A DNA stretch of 11,804 nucleotides from an uncultured Alphaproteobacteria bacterium (GCA_949298005.1 CASFUN010000004.1:1-11804); one strand, 5' to 3'; shown: positions 1 to 8,001, numbered from the stretch's first letter. Program-made: numbers and translations. Notes: generated by a model from the letters alone, not told the origin.

Positions 1-2
1 TA

Positions 3-635
3 TTAGCTAATGTTGTATTTGATATTTTTACAGAAAGCGATTTTTCTGTACTTAAATTTAAACTCAATGAATATAGTGGTGTCGATAAAACAGAGATAGA
101 GAACTTTAATTTGCTTGACATGACGGCAGCTTTGGATTGGCTTCATAATAAAAATATTGAATGTAGAAGTTTTTGGATATGTGGTATTGATAATAGTGTT
201 TCTTCAGCATTACAACTAGTTATGAGAAGGCCAGATCTTGAAAATTATGTAATTTTTTCACCAGATCTTAGAAAAAATGATTTAAGTTTTATAATTCCTT
301 GTACTTCTAGTGGATTGATAGTTCGTGCTTCCTATGACTTAAGATTTACAGAAGACGAATGCATTGCATTACAGGAAAAACTTATAACGAAGTCTGATTC
401 AATAGTTAAATATTTAACTTTAGATGGAGTTGAAAGAAATTTTGCTGATTCACTTGTTGAGTTAAAAACTGAGTTGACCAATTATTTAAAAGAAAAAACT
501 GCTGAAGATCGAAGAAATTTTAAGCATGTTACTGCAGGCAAAAGGCGTAGGAGAAAGAAGAAAGTATTAGAACAAGAGGAAGAAAAGATAATTTATATTA
601 ATCCTATAAAATCTTTGGATATTGATGACATTTAA
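3..635 (+). CDS. Alpha/beta-hydrolase-like protein, 5'-truncated, probably catalytically dead
   Basis: The reading frame is open from the window edge, so the start lies upstream; a TTG at 111 is internal to the family-like region and is probably not the start. The segment with AALDWL, the elbow-like strand WICGIDNS, then LVMRRPDLENYVIFSPD, and a C-terminal helix ELKTELTNYL resembles the small dienelactone-hydrolase-like alpha/beta hydrolases (COG2945 type) of alphaproteobacteria, from memory of the family. The nucleophile elbow, normally G-x-S-x-G, reads G-I-D-N-S (183-197), and the expected catalytic His in the DGxDHF-like segment is Arg (435-437); only the acid Asp (336-338) seems kept. A basic tail (GKRRRRKKK) and an acidic stretch follow the fold. 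The product is therefore likely a non-enzymatic scaffold or binding protein. It lies 20 bases upstream of ppiD, probably in one operon. Confidence 0.6.
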   Translation, partial: LANVVFDIFTESDFSVLKFKLNEYSGVDKTEIENFNLLDMTAALDWLHNKNIECRSFWICGIDNSVSSALQLVMRRPDLENYVIFSPDLRKNDLSFIIPCTSSGLIVRASYDLRFTEDECIALQEKLITKSDSIVKYLTLDGVERNFADSLVELKTELTNYLKEKTAEDRRNFKHVTAGKRRRRKKKVLEQEEEKIIYINPIKSLDIDDI

Positions 636-655
636 AATAAAATAAGAGGTTTATT

Positions 656-2080
656 ATGAATAGTGATAAAATTAGTTTTGATAAGTCAAGTTTCACTAAA
701 TATTTATTAGGTATTTTGGTGTTTACTTTTATTTTTTCTAGTATTAGTAGCATTTTATTTATGTCAAATAAATATAATATCATAGTAGGGAAATATAAAA
801 AAGTTAATATAAATGAGTTTGTTAGTATACTAAATAACGAAAAAAGAGCGATGGCTTCTTTGAAACTTAATGAGGAACAAATAGCACAACTTAACTCCAA
901 GGAATTTATGCTATCTACTTTAAGTAAAGTACTATATTCAAAATTAATAGATATAGAAATTGAAAAATTCGTTATACAGAAACCTAAAAAACTTGTACTA
1001 GATAGTATAGTTCTGGATAAAAATTTTTATACAGATGGAAAATTTGACATAAAAAAATTGGAACAGCTTTTGAAGAGATATAATGTCTCTGAACAAGATT
1101 ATATAAAAATATTACAAGAATCTCATAATAAAAAATTTTTGTTGGATACTTTAATTAGTGTTGATAATATTAATAACTATTCTTTAGAAATTTTACAGTC
1201 TGAAGCTAATAAGTATAAAAATGTTGATATATTTTCAATTGAAAAGGGTAGACTTGAAAGTTATAGTGGAGAAATTGATGAAGAAGAAATAAAACATTAC
1301 TATAATATTAATATTAATAAATTTATCTTGCCAGAAGAAAGGCAGTTGGACTATATAAAAATTACTGATTATACCGAGGAGCAAATTAGTAAATTTGAAT
1401 CGTTAAAATCTAAAGGTTTATCAATGCAAGAAATAGCTAAAGATATGAATCTAAGAGTTGATACTTATGGATATTTAAAGAAGGAAGAAGTTGATAATAG
1501 CGAAAAATATAAGGATTTACCAAATATATTTGAGCGTGCTATTGGAAAGATTTCTGGTCCAAAAAGAAGAGAAAAAGATGTATACTTTTATTGTGTAGCT
1601 AATATAAAAGAAAGTAGAGTTAAAGATATTGATGAAGTAAGAAGAGATATAAAATTAGCCATACAAGATAAAAAAACTGAGGAAATTCGTCTTGAAGCTG
1701 TTAATAAAATTATTAATGATTACAGAAACGATGGTTTTGATTCTGAATTTTTAATTTCTAATGGTTTTAAAATTAAAAATATAAAATGTATGACAAAGAG
1801 AGATGAAGAATATGACGATGGTTTTCTTATTAGTGTTATGGCAACTAAAAAAGGTGATGTAACTGGGGTCTTCGCCGATGATAAATATTTATATTTTGCT
1901 TTTGTAAGGGCTGAAGGTGCTTTGACAAAAGATAATAAACAATATGTAAATATCTCTGATGTAAAAGAGAAGTTATTTGAAGAAGATAATGATAGACTAT
2001 TTAGATATTATACAAATTATCTTAAAGATAAAAAATATAAATTAAGAATTAATTATAAACTCTTAGATCTTATAAAGTAA
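656..2080 (+). CDS. ppiD: PpiD/SurA-like peptidyl-prolyl isomerase-family periplasmic chaperone
   Basis: The protein is 474 residues. A short charged N-terminus precedes one membrane segment (about residues 16-36) with no cleavage site, as in PpiD, which is anchored in the inner membrane facing the periplasm. Residues about 45-170 fit a SurA_N_3-type chaperone domain; the GKFDIKKLEQLL...SEQDYIKIL stretch (128-153) is the clearest signature. From about 225 (LPEERQLDYIKI) a parvulin-like region follows, with the usual order of GLSMQEIAKDM, TYGYL, IFERAIGKISGP and a closing strand, but with weak matches to active parvulins. The role is probably chaperone for exported and outer-membrane proteins, with isomerase activity doubtful. 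It is shorter than enteric PpiD (about 620). ATG 656 has a good Shine-Dalgarno AAGAGG at 644-649. It overlaps truA by one base. Confidence 0.8.
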   Translation: MNSDKISFDKSSFTKYLLGILVFTFIFSSISSILFMSNKYNIIVGKYKKVNINEFVSILNNEKRAMASLKLNEEQIAQLNSKEFMLSTLSKVLYSKLIDIEIEKFVIQKPKKLVLDSIVLDKNFYTDGKFDIKKLEQLLKRYNVSEQDYIKILQESHNKKFLLDTLISVDNINNYSLEILQSEANKYKNVDIFSIEKGRLESYSGEIDEEEIKHYYNININKFILPEERQLDYIKITDYTEEQISKFESLKSKGLSMQEIAKDMNLRVDTYGYLKKEEVDNSEKYKDLPNIFERAIGKISGPKRREKDVYFYCVANIKESRVKDIDEVRRDIKLAIQDKKTEEIRLEAVNKIINDYRNDGFDSEFLISNGFKIKNIKCMTKRDEEYDDGFLISVMATKKGDVTGVFADDKYLYFAFVRAEGALTKDNKQYVNISDVKEKLFEEDNDRLFRYYTNYLKDKKYKLRINYKLLDLIK

Positions 2081-2901
2081 TGCGTTATAAGGTAGAACTG
2101 GAATATGATGGTACTGACTATTCCGGTTGGCAAAAACAAGGACATGGCCTGTCTATACAAGAAATAATAGAAGATAGTGTAGCTAAATTATCTGGTCAAA
2201 ATACCGAAGTTATTGGTTCTGGTAGAACTGATGCAGGTGTTCATGCTATTTCCCAGATTGCGCACTTTGATTTGGATAAAAAAATATCAAAAACTACTAT
2301 AGTTAATGGCTTAAATTATTATTTAGGATTACATAATAGATTACTGATTTCCAACTTCTCTGAAGCTATATACGAAAAATATGGTAATTTTTATAGTAAT
2401 TATAAATTTCCAAGTGGACAAGATATTATTGTAAAATCTTGCGAAATTGTTGATGAAAATTTTCATGCTAGATTTTCGTCAAAAATGAGGCACTACAGAT
2501 ATATAATTATAAATAGAATGGCGCCATTGGGGCTCATGAGGAATAGGGCGTGGCATATAATAAAAAAACTTAATGTTGATTTAATGTGTGAAGCATGTCA
2601 AGTACTTATTGGTAAGCATGATTTTTCTAGTTTCAGAGATAGTCAATGTCAAGCTTTAAGCCCAATAAAAACTATGGATGATTGTAGGGTATATAGGGAA
2701 GGTGATAAAGTGATATTTGATTTTAGTGCAAAGTCGTTTTTGCATCATATGATACGAAATATAGTTGGCACCTTAAAGGATGTTGGAATTGAAAAGATTA
2801 GCGTTGATAGATTTCATGAAATATTAGAAGCTAAGGATAGGAAAGCTGCTGGAATGAATGCGCCAGCGTATGGTTTGTATTTTCTTGGAGTTGACTATTA
2901 G
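2080..2901 (+). CDS. truA: tRNA pseudouridine(38-40) synthase
   Basis: TruA converts uridines 38-40 of the tRNA anticodon arm to pseudouridine. The N-terminus (ELEYDGTDYSGWQKQ), the catalytic-loop motif GSGRTDAGVHA with nucleophile Asp51, FHARFSSKMRHYRY (about 128-141), SFLHHMIRNIVG and the ending APAYGLYFLGVDY are all diagnostic. The 273-residue length exceeds most alphaproteobacterial TruA (about 245-250) because roughly 28 residues (about 84-112) are inserted between LNYYL and the strand before FHARF. The ATG shares its A with the last base of the ppiD stop (TAATG), indicating translational coupling. Whether the insertion affects tRNA binding is unknown. Confidence 0.95.
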   Translation: MRYKVELEYDGTDYSGWQKQGHGLSIQEIIEDSVAKLSGQNTEVIGSGRTDAGVHAISQIAHFDLDKKISKTTIVNGLNYYLGLHNRLLISNFSEAIYEKYGNFYSNYKFPSGQDIIVKSCEIVDENFHARFSSKMRHYRYIIINRMAPLGLMRNRAWHIIKKLNVDLMCEACQVLIGKHDFSSFRDSQCQALSPIKTMDDCRVYREGDKVIFDFSAKSFLHHMIRNIVGTLKDVGIEKISVDRFHEILEAKDRKAAGMNAPAYGLYFLGVDY

Positions 2902-2906
2902 TATAA

Positions 2907-2935
2907 TGTCAATACCTTTTATAAATGAATATAAT
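2907..2935 (+). promoter_or_regulatory. Possible promoter for bioB-addB
   Basis: The 57-base gap between truA and bioB holds a perfect TATAAT at 2930-2935 with a TG dinucleotide 2 bases upstream (2926-2927), close to an extended -10. The -35 at 17-base spacing (TGTCAA, 2907-2912) is poor. In such AT-rich DNA a chance TATAAT is common (another sits at 2902-2907), so this is weak support for a separate bioB-addB transcript. A weak Shine-Dalgarno-like AGGGTG (2948-2953) precedes the bioB ATG. Confidence 0.3.
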
Positions 2936-2958
2936 GTGTTGTAAATTAGGGTGTTATT

Positions 2959-3942
2959 ATGTCTAAAACAGACTATCAATTATTATTAAGTAAATCTATC
3001 AATGGTGAATTATTTTCAATGGAGGAATGTTTAAATATATTGGAAACTCCTGATAGTGATTTAAAAGAACTTTTAGACTTGGCATATGAAGTTAGAAAAA
3101 AATATAAAGGTAATAAAGTCAGTATACAAATTTTAAGTAATTTAAGAAGTGGTAATTGTAGCCAAGATTGTCATTACTGTTCTCAATCTTGTATTTCAAA
3201 AGCTGATATAGATAAATACTCACTACTAGATGTTAATACATTATTAAATAATGGAAAAATTGGTGAAAGTAAAAAAGTTAAAAGGCATTGTATAGGTGTT
3301 AGTGGTATAACTTTTGAAGATGATGATTTTGATAAAATATGTAAACATATAAAAAAATTAAAAGATAGTGTTAATACAGATATATGTTGTTCTATAGGTT
3401 TTTTGACTGAAAAACAAGCAAGAAAACTTAAGGAAGCAGGTGTAAAGAGAATAAATCATAATCTTAATACTGGTAGAAATTACTATAGTAAAATATGTAC
3501 TACACATAAGTATGAAACTAGAATAAATAACATTAAAATGCTAAAAAAAATTGGTTTTGAGATATGTTGTGGTGGTATAATTGGTATGGGTGAGGAACTT
3601 GAAGATATAGTTAATATGTTGACAGAATTACATTATTTAAATCCAGAGTCGGTACCAATAAATTTTTTAATCCCAATAAAGGGAACTCCATTTGAAAATA
3701 TGGCTAAAAATTTGACTCCAGAATTTTGTTTAAAAGTTCTTTGTTTAGCTAGATTAATGATACCAAAAGCCGATGTAAGAGTAGCTGCAGGTAGGGAAAT
3801 ACATATAAGAGATAAACAAAATTTGATGTTTTATCCAGCTAACTCGATCTTTGCTTCTGGATACCTTACTGAAGATGGGCAAGGTATAATGGAAGCTATA
3901 GAATTGATAAAGACAAGTGGGTTTGAATACGAAATAGAATAG
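2959..3942 (+). CDS. bioB: Biotin synthase (radical SAM)
   Basis: BioB inserts sulfur into dethiobiotin, the last step of biotin synthesis. The 327-residue protein shows the radical-SAM CxxxCxxC motif C67-SQD-C71-HY-C74, and the residues that in E. coli BioB hold the second, sulfur-donating [2Fe-2S] cluster: Cys111 (RHCIG), Cys143 (DICCSIG), Cys203 (EICCGGIIGMGE) and Arg274 (DVRVAAGRE). NHNLNTGRNYYSKICTTHKYETR and ESVPINFLIPIKGTP are also standard BioB blocks. All catalytic ligands are present, so it should be active. The wording of the motifs (for example SGNCSQDCHYCSQS and DKYSLL) looks closer to Firmicutes/Bacteroidetes-type BioB than to the enteric type, which hints at horizontal origin. 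No bioA, bioD, bioF or bioC is nearby; either these lie elsewhere or dethiobiotin is imported. The gene ends 6 bases before addB. Confidence 0.92.
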   Translation: MSKTDYQLLLSKSINGELFSMEECLNILETPDSDLKELLDLAYEVRKKYKGNKVSIQILSNLRSGNCSQDCHYCSQSCISKADIDKYSLLDVNTLLNNGKIGESKKVKRHCIGVSGITFEDDDFDKICKHIKKLKDSVNTDICCSIGFLTEKQARKLKEAGVKRINHNLNTGRNYYSKICTTHKYETRINNIKMLKKIGFEICCGGIIGMGEELEDIVNMLTELHYLNPESVPINFLIPIKGTPFENMAKNLTPEFCLKVLCLARLMIPKADVRVAAGREIHIRDKQNLMFYPANSIFASGYLTEDGQGIMEAIELIKTSGFEYEIE

Positions 3943-3948
3943 TTTTTT

Positions 3949-6825
3949 ATGCATTTATTGAATATAGAAGCCAATTATAGTTTTCTTGATAGTTTATATG
4001 AGTTTTTGAGTTGCGAATTTGCCAATGACATAACTATGTCAGAAATTACTGTGTTTTTACCAAGTCGTAGATCTGTTAATGAATTAAAACGCATATTTTT
4101 AAAAAATAGTAAACAACAATCAAAAATTTTACCTACAATAAAGGCTATTGGTGATATTGATTATGACGATATTTTACCTAATTGTTCTGATCTAAGTCTT
4201 GTTTGTAGTTATCATGATTTGTTTAAAATTGTTTCTAATACAAAGTATAAATTACTCTTATTGAAAGAGATGCTTGATAACCAAAGAAACTTAAATATAG
4301 AGCAGGCTATTAATTTTTCACATGAGTTTGAATTGTTTTTAAAAAATATTGAAGAGAATAAAGTAAATTTGAATGATTTAACAAAAGTAATTGATGATGA
4401 GTTTGCGATACATTGGCAAAAAACTCTAGGATTTCTTAAAAGTTTTGCTTTGAAGTGGAAAGAGATTTTAAAGATAAATGGTATGACATCTAGTGCTAGT
4501 AGTATAGTGGCTAATATAGATTTACAAACAGAATCAGTGAAATTTCAAAAACCAAAACATCCAATAATAATTGCTGGCATTTCTCATATGATTAAGAGTG
4601 CTGTTGAGTTTACAAAAGCTTTATCTAAATATGATAATACATATTTTATTACAAAAGGAGCTGAAAATGTATTAGAAGAAAGAGATTTTAATGAAATTAT
4701 AGAGACGCATAGTCATTACCGTTTTAAGAAGTTATTTGAATTTCTTAATGTTAAGAACTACAAAAATATAAGATATGATAAATATATTACTTTAAATAAG
4801 GATTACGCCAATGCTATATATAACTCAATGCTTCCATATAATTTGACACACAAATGGTCTGATACAGAAGTATCAGTATTTCCAAATATTGAGTATTGTG
4901 AATTTAATAACCTGCAGGACGAATTAGAATTTATTAATTTCTATATATTAAACTACATAAATGAAAATGGTTTAAAGAATATTGCTATTGTAATTGATCA
5001 GGATTTATCTTATCGTTTTGAATCAATTTTAAAATTATGGAAAATACCATATAATAATACTTTTGGATACAAATTTCTTTCTCATAATCTTATAAAGTAT
5101 ATGTTTCTAGTTATTGATGTATATAACAGTAACTATAAAAAGGATTTATTTTTAAGTTTGCTGAAAAATAATTTTAGTTATTTTGGTTACAGTAAAAGTG
5201 AGCTTGAAGAAAATATTTATTTGTTTGAAAAACACATTTTGGAAGATAAAATTAATAAAAATGGGATGAAATCTTATAGATATAATTTGGAATATGTTGA
5301 TGATGTTATTATTAAAGATAAAATAAAAATATTTTTAGACAGGATAGAAAGTTATTTTGATAGCATTAGTAATTGTAACTACACCTTCAGCGAATTACTA
5401 AAAAAACATATTGAATTGGTTGAAAGAATTACAAACATTTCCAAAAACTCGGAAGGAAATACCATATGGTATAAAGATTATGGTAGTGAAATAATATTTG
5501 ATTTTTTAGTAAATGATGTAATCAAAGATTCTGAATGTATTGGTTTTGTCAATACAAATGATTACCTTAGTATTTTAAAATATACTTGTTCTAATAAATC
5601 TTATAGTGAAAAATATTCAGAATATCCTGCAGTTAATATAATATCAATTAAAGAAACAAGATTGATAAATTATGATTTAGTCGTTATTGCAAATTTAAAT
5701 GATGATTCTATTCCTGAATCAGTAAAAATTGATCCTTGGATGAATAATACTATGCGTGAAACACTTGGTATACCACCTAAGGAACAGGAATTAGGTCAAT
5801 CCTGTTATGAATTTATACAGTTATTAATGCAAAAAAATGTGTTGCTTACAAGATCAACTAAAATTGATGATGTTGGAACTATAAAATCTAGATTTTTACA
5901 GAGAATTGAAGCTTTTCTTGATTGTAGTAGTATAAAATTAAAGCAACCAGAAGATATAAAAACAGCATTTTATAGATATTATGAATATCCATACAGTAAA
6001 TCAAATGATATATATAAAAAACGTCCAAAGCCAAAACCACCTATAAATATAAGACCTAGAGAATTGTCAGCTACAAATATTGACCTGCTCAATATCAATC
6101 CTTACGATGTGTATGTAAAAAAGATATTGAATTTGAAAAAAATAAATATTTTAACAAATAAAAGCATTTTTTCAAAAGTAGGTACAGTATTACACGAAGT
6201 ATTTGAGAAGTTTTGCAGAAATTACACTAAATATAGTGCTGATAAACAAAAATCTATAGAAAATATATTAGAATTATGTATTCAAAAATATTTTTCTGAT
6301 GATGAGGTTGCTAAAGAGTTTTATAGACAAAAATTGTTAGATAGTTGTTATAATTTTTTGGAATTTGACAATAAATCAAGGTTTGAAGGTTTTAATGTTA
6401 GTGTTGAAGTGAATAGTTCCTATAAATTACTTGAAAAAAATTTTGTAGTATTTGCTAGAATTGATAGAATTGAAGATAAAAAAGATGGAATTCTAAAAAT
6501 TGTAGATTATAAAACTGGAACTGTACCATCTATAAAAGATGTTATTAGCGGTTGTGTGCTCCAACTACCAATAGAATCTTTAATATTACAGCACAGTGGA
6601 TTTAATATTGATTCTGTAGAATATTGGTCTATAAAATCTAATAATGATGCAAAGATTATTACAATTAAGAATGAGAATAATGAATTGATAAATAATGTTG
6701 AAGAATTTATTGGTAATTTGATTGATTATTTTAATAATGAAGATAATGGTTATGTGGCAACTAATAAAAATCCGTGCTACAGCGATTTTACGCATTTAAG
6801 CAGGATTGATGACTGGCTATATTAA
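3949..6825 (+). CDS. addB: Double-strand break repair protein AddB, alphaproteobacterial type
   Basis: AddB partners AddA in the helicase-nuclease that resects double-strand breaks before RecA loading. This 958-residue protein begins with the AddB-type block EITVFLPSRRSVNELKRIF and then LPTIKAIGDIDYDD. It has no Walker A motif, as I recall for alphaproteobacterial AddB, so the motor would be AddA. The inactive helicase-like core includes INFYILNYINENGLKNIAIV, and the AVNIISIKETRLINYDLVVIANLND segment is well conserved. The C-terminal RecB-family PDDEXK nuclease (about 700-958) looks intact: GTVLHEVFEKF with His749, ARIDRIED with Asp839, VDYKTG with Asp853 and Lys855, and Gln872 in QLPIES. The ATG follows a run of six T after the bioB stop, with no Shine-Dalgarno, so translation may depend on coupling. 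addA is not in the window. Confidence 0.93.
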   Translation: MHLLNIEANYSFLDSLYEFLSCEFANDITMSEITVFLPSRRSVNELKRIFLKNSKQQSKILPTIKAIGDIDYDDILPNCSDLSLVCSYHDLFKIVSNTKYKLLLLKEMLDNQRNLNIEQAINFSHEFELFLKNIEENKVNLNDLTKVIDDEFAIHWQKTLGFLKSFALKWKEILKINGMTSSASSIVANIDLQTESVKFQKPKHPIIIAGISHMIKSAVEFTKALSKYDNTYFITKGAENVLEERDFNEIIETHSHYRFKKLFEFLNVKNYKNIRYDKYITLNKDYANAIYNSMLPYNLTHKWSDTEVSVFPNIEYCEFNNLQDELEFINFYILNYINENGLKNIAIVIDQDLSYRFESILKLWKIPYNNTFGYKFLSHNLIKYMFLVIDVYNSNYKKDLFLSLLKNNFSYFGYSKSELEENIYLFEKHILEDKINKNGMKSYRYNLEYVDDVIIKDKIKIFLDRIESYFDSISNCNYTFSELLKKHIELVERITNISKNSEGNTIWYKDYGSEIIFDFLVNDVIKDSECIGFVNTNDYLSILKYTCSNKSYSEKYSEYPAVNIISIKETRLINYDLVVIANLNDDSIPESVKIDPWMNNTMRETLGIPPKEQELGQSCYEFIQLLMQKNVLLTRSTKIDDVGTIKSRFLQRIEAFLDCSSIKLKQPEDIKTAFYRYYEYPYSKSNDIYKKRPKPKPPINIRPRELSATNIDLLNINPYDVYVKKILNLKKINILTNKSIFSKVGTVLHEVFEKFCRNYTKYSADKQKSIENILELCIQKYFSDDEVAKEFYRQKLLDSCYNFLEFDNKSRFEGFNVSVEVNSSYKLLEKNFVVFARIDRIEDKKDGILKIVDYKTGTVPSIKDVISGCVLQLPIESLILQHSGFNIDSVEYWSIKSNNDAKIITIKNENNELINNVEEFIGNLIDYFNNEDNGYVATNKNPCYSDFTHLSRIDDWLY

Positions 6826-6828
6826 CAG

Positions 6829-6848
6829 AGATTAGATATAATTAATCT
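6829..6848. terminator. Possible weak bidirectional hairpin between addB and the BamE-like gene
   Basis: AGATTA (6829-6834) and TAATCT (6843-6848) form a 6-base AT-rich stem with an 8-base loop in the 16-base gap between convergent genes, overlapping the end of the BamE-like gene, and followed on the + strand by TTTATATT. Its position suits a terminator, but the stem is short and could be chance. Confidence 0.25.
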
Positions 6849-7111
6849 TTTATATTATTGAATGAATATCTATAATTTTTAGCATAACCAAAAGAAGATA
6901 CTCTATTGTTCTTTAAAACTATCCAAAATTCATCACCTGTTGAATTAAAAGGATAGAATCCAAAATATGGGAAGTTTTTTGAAAATATGAGATCGAAAAT
7001 ATCAGAATGTATATAATAAACCATTATTTCGCTATTACTAAAATATTTTGTTTCTACTGGTTTGGAACCAATAATACCAATTACTTCTGTTTTTGTTAAA
7101 TCATGTTCCAA
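6842..7111 (-). CDS. Small BamE/SmpA-like protein, N-terminus uncertain or broken
   Basis: Eighty-nine residues can be read from a TTG at 7111. LTKTEVIGIIGSKPVE matches the opening of the SmpA/OmlA (BamE) fold, typically (M)TKxEVxxxLGxP, and the later FWIVLKNNRVSSFGYA fits the closing beta-strand. BamE-type proteins are small lipoproteins of the outer-membrane BAM complex; other small envelope proteins also use this fold, so the exact role is open. The same frame stays open upstream of the TTG through TNIISKQVTNK to a Cys (7145-7147) preceded by a hydrophobic run, but it lacks an ATG, GTG or TTG there. The TTG form would lose the export signal, so I think the gene is frameshifted. It follows rpmG directly on the same strand. 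Confidence 0.5.
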   Translation of the reverse strand: MEHDLTKTEVIGIIGSKPVETKYFSNSEIMVYYIHSDIFDLIFSKNFPYFGFYPFNSTGDEFWIVLKNNRVSSFGYAKNYRYSFNNIKD

Positions 7112-7194
7112 CTTATTGGTTACCTGTTTGCTAATTATGTTAGTACATAATTGTATAAAAATTATTAAAATGAATATAGAAGAAGTCTGCTCAT
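7112..7194 (-). other. Out-of-frame signal-peptide leader of the BamE-like gene (putative 1-base deletion)
   Basis: Directly after the rpmG stop (7195-7197), an ATG (7192-7194) opens a frame reading MSRLLLYSF and then TAA. Adding one T to the four-T run read on the minus strand (7167-7170 on +) would join it to the downstream frame as MSRLLLYSFLIIFIQLCTN, a convincing export signal ending at a Cys, and would give a protein of about 117 residues. The lipobox is imperfect (I-Q-L-C, where -1 is normally Gly, Ala or Ser), so the Cys may not be lipidated. Confidence 0.5.
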
Positions 7195-7380
7195 CTAACT
7201 TAATTTAGCTTCCTTAAAAATAACATGTTTTTTTACAACTGGATCATACTTTGAAAATTCCATTTTTTCTGATCTTTTTTTAGGATTCCTCCTTGCTGTA
7301 TAATAGTAACCTGTTCCAGCTGTACTTACTAACTTAAATAAAATAGCTGGCCTTTTCTTTTTCGCTGTTTTTGCTGCCAT
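7195..7380 (-). CDS. rpmG: 50S ribosomal protein L33
   Basis: The 61-residue basic protein matches L33 from LVSTAGTGYYYTARRNPKKRSEKMEFSKYDPVVKKHVIFKEAKLS; the core KLVSTA(x)TG(Y/F)YY and KYDPVxxKHVxFKEAK blocks are diagnostic. There are no cysteines, so it is the zinc-free form usual in Gram-negative bacteria. Typical alphaproteobacterial L33 is about 55 residues; the extra N-terminal residues (MAAKTAKKKRPA) are basic. The start is ATG at 7378-7380 with a weak AAGG about 12 bases upstream. It diverges from ialB across an 81-base gap. Confidence 0.95.
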   Translation of the reverse strand: MAAKTAKKKRPAILFKLVSTAGTGYYYTARRNPKKRSEKMEFSKYDPVVKKHVIFKEAKLS

Positions 7381-7401
7381 TTTTAATCTACCTTAAGAAA
7401 T

Positions 7402-7430
7402 TTGAAAAAATAAAAAAATCAATATAGACT
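7402..7430 (+). promoter_or_regulatory. Possible ialB-uppP-fba promoter in the rpmG/ialB divergent gap
   Basis: TTGAAA (7402-7407) and TAGACT (7425-7430) lie 17 bases apart, placing a start near 7437, about 25 bases before the TTG start of ialB. The gap must also carry the rpmG promoter on the other strand: ACTATA at 7428-7433 reads TATAGT on the minus strand as a possible -10. The short palindrome TATAG-A-CTATA (7423-7433) sits at this junction. Confidence 0.38.
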
Positions 7431-7461
7431 ATACGATAGTGAAAAGTTTTTAAAAAACAAG

Positions 7462-8001
7462 TTGTTAATATTTAGATTTTTGCTATTTATCTTGGTTTTA
7501 TTCTATAATTCAAATTCTTCTGCTGATGTTGCTAGTACTAGTCTTACTAATAATAAACAAAATGTTGTTGTAGATGGTAGATATTATGACTGGATTGTTT
7601 ATTATATTGATGAGATAGGAGCTGAGAAAAAGTGTTATATAGCGAGTTTTGCAAAGGAAACAAAAGGAAATTACGTGGGCGAAAGAAAACCGTATATAAT
7701 GATAGCTCGTTTTAATACTAGAGAAATTGAGCAAGTAAGTGTTTTTTCTGGGTTTGTGTATAAAAAAAATAGTTTTATATATCTAAATTTAGATAATAAA
7801 CAAACTAGAATGATAACAAAGGATGGTAGGGCATGGAATAAAACAGAACAAGAAGACAAGGTAATGATAACGAGGTTAATAAATGCTAGCTCTGATATAA
7901 AAATTAGAAGCGAAAGTATAGACGGCAAATATGCTATTGATACATATTCAGTAAAAGGTTTAGCAAGGGCTTATAAAAGAATGAAAGATTTATGCAAATA
8001 G
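7462..8001 (+). CDS. Invasion-associated locus B (IalB) family periplasmic protein
   Basis: The 179-residue protein has an N-terminal signal peptide (MLIFRFLLFILVLFYNSNSSA, cleavage near residue 21 before DVAS) and an IalB-like core: YYDWIVYYI, KKCYIASFAKETKGNY, ERKPYIMIARF, VSVFSGFVYK, DTYSVKGLARAYKRMKDLC. Cys58 and Cys178 are the only cysteines and may form a disulfide. IalB was named in Bartonella for a role in erythrocyte invasion, but homologues occur in many alphaproteobacteria, so virulence should not be assumed. The start is TTG: no ATG or GTG lies in frame upstream, and this position gives a well-formed signal peptide. It overlaps uppP by 10 bases. Confidence 0.75.
   Translation: MLIFRFLLFILVLFYNSNSSADVASTSLTNNKQNVVVDGRYYDWIVYYIDEIGAEKKCYIASFAKETKGNYVGERKPYIMIARFNTREIEQVSVFSGFVYKKNSFIYLNLDNKQTRMITKDGRAWNKTEQEDKVMITRLINASSDIKIRSESIDGKYAIDTYSVKGLARAYKRMKDLCK

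Noticed and set aside
604..900. 98-codon minus-strand reading frame opposite ppiD
   Set aside because: It lies antisense to a well-supported gene, is an AT-rich low-complexity translation, and matches no family.
3943..3948. Six-T run after bioB as an intrinsic terminator
   Set aside because: No hairpin precedes it, and addB starts at the next base.
3754..3954. 66-codon minus-strand frame opposite the end of bioB
   Set aside because: It lies antisense to conserved BioB blocks and has no promoter or ribosome-binding site.
6586..6795. 69-codon minus-strand frame opposite the end of addB
   Set aside because: It is a hydrophobic Ile-rich shadow of the AddB nuclease coding sequence.
7510..7928. 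Two minus-strand reading frames opposite ialB
   Set aside because: They overlap each other and a gene with a signal peptide and family motifs; their composition is that of antisense shadow.
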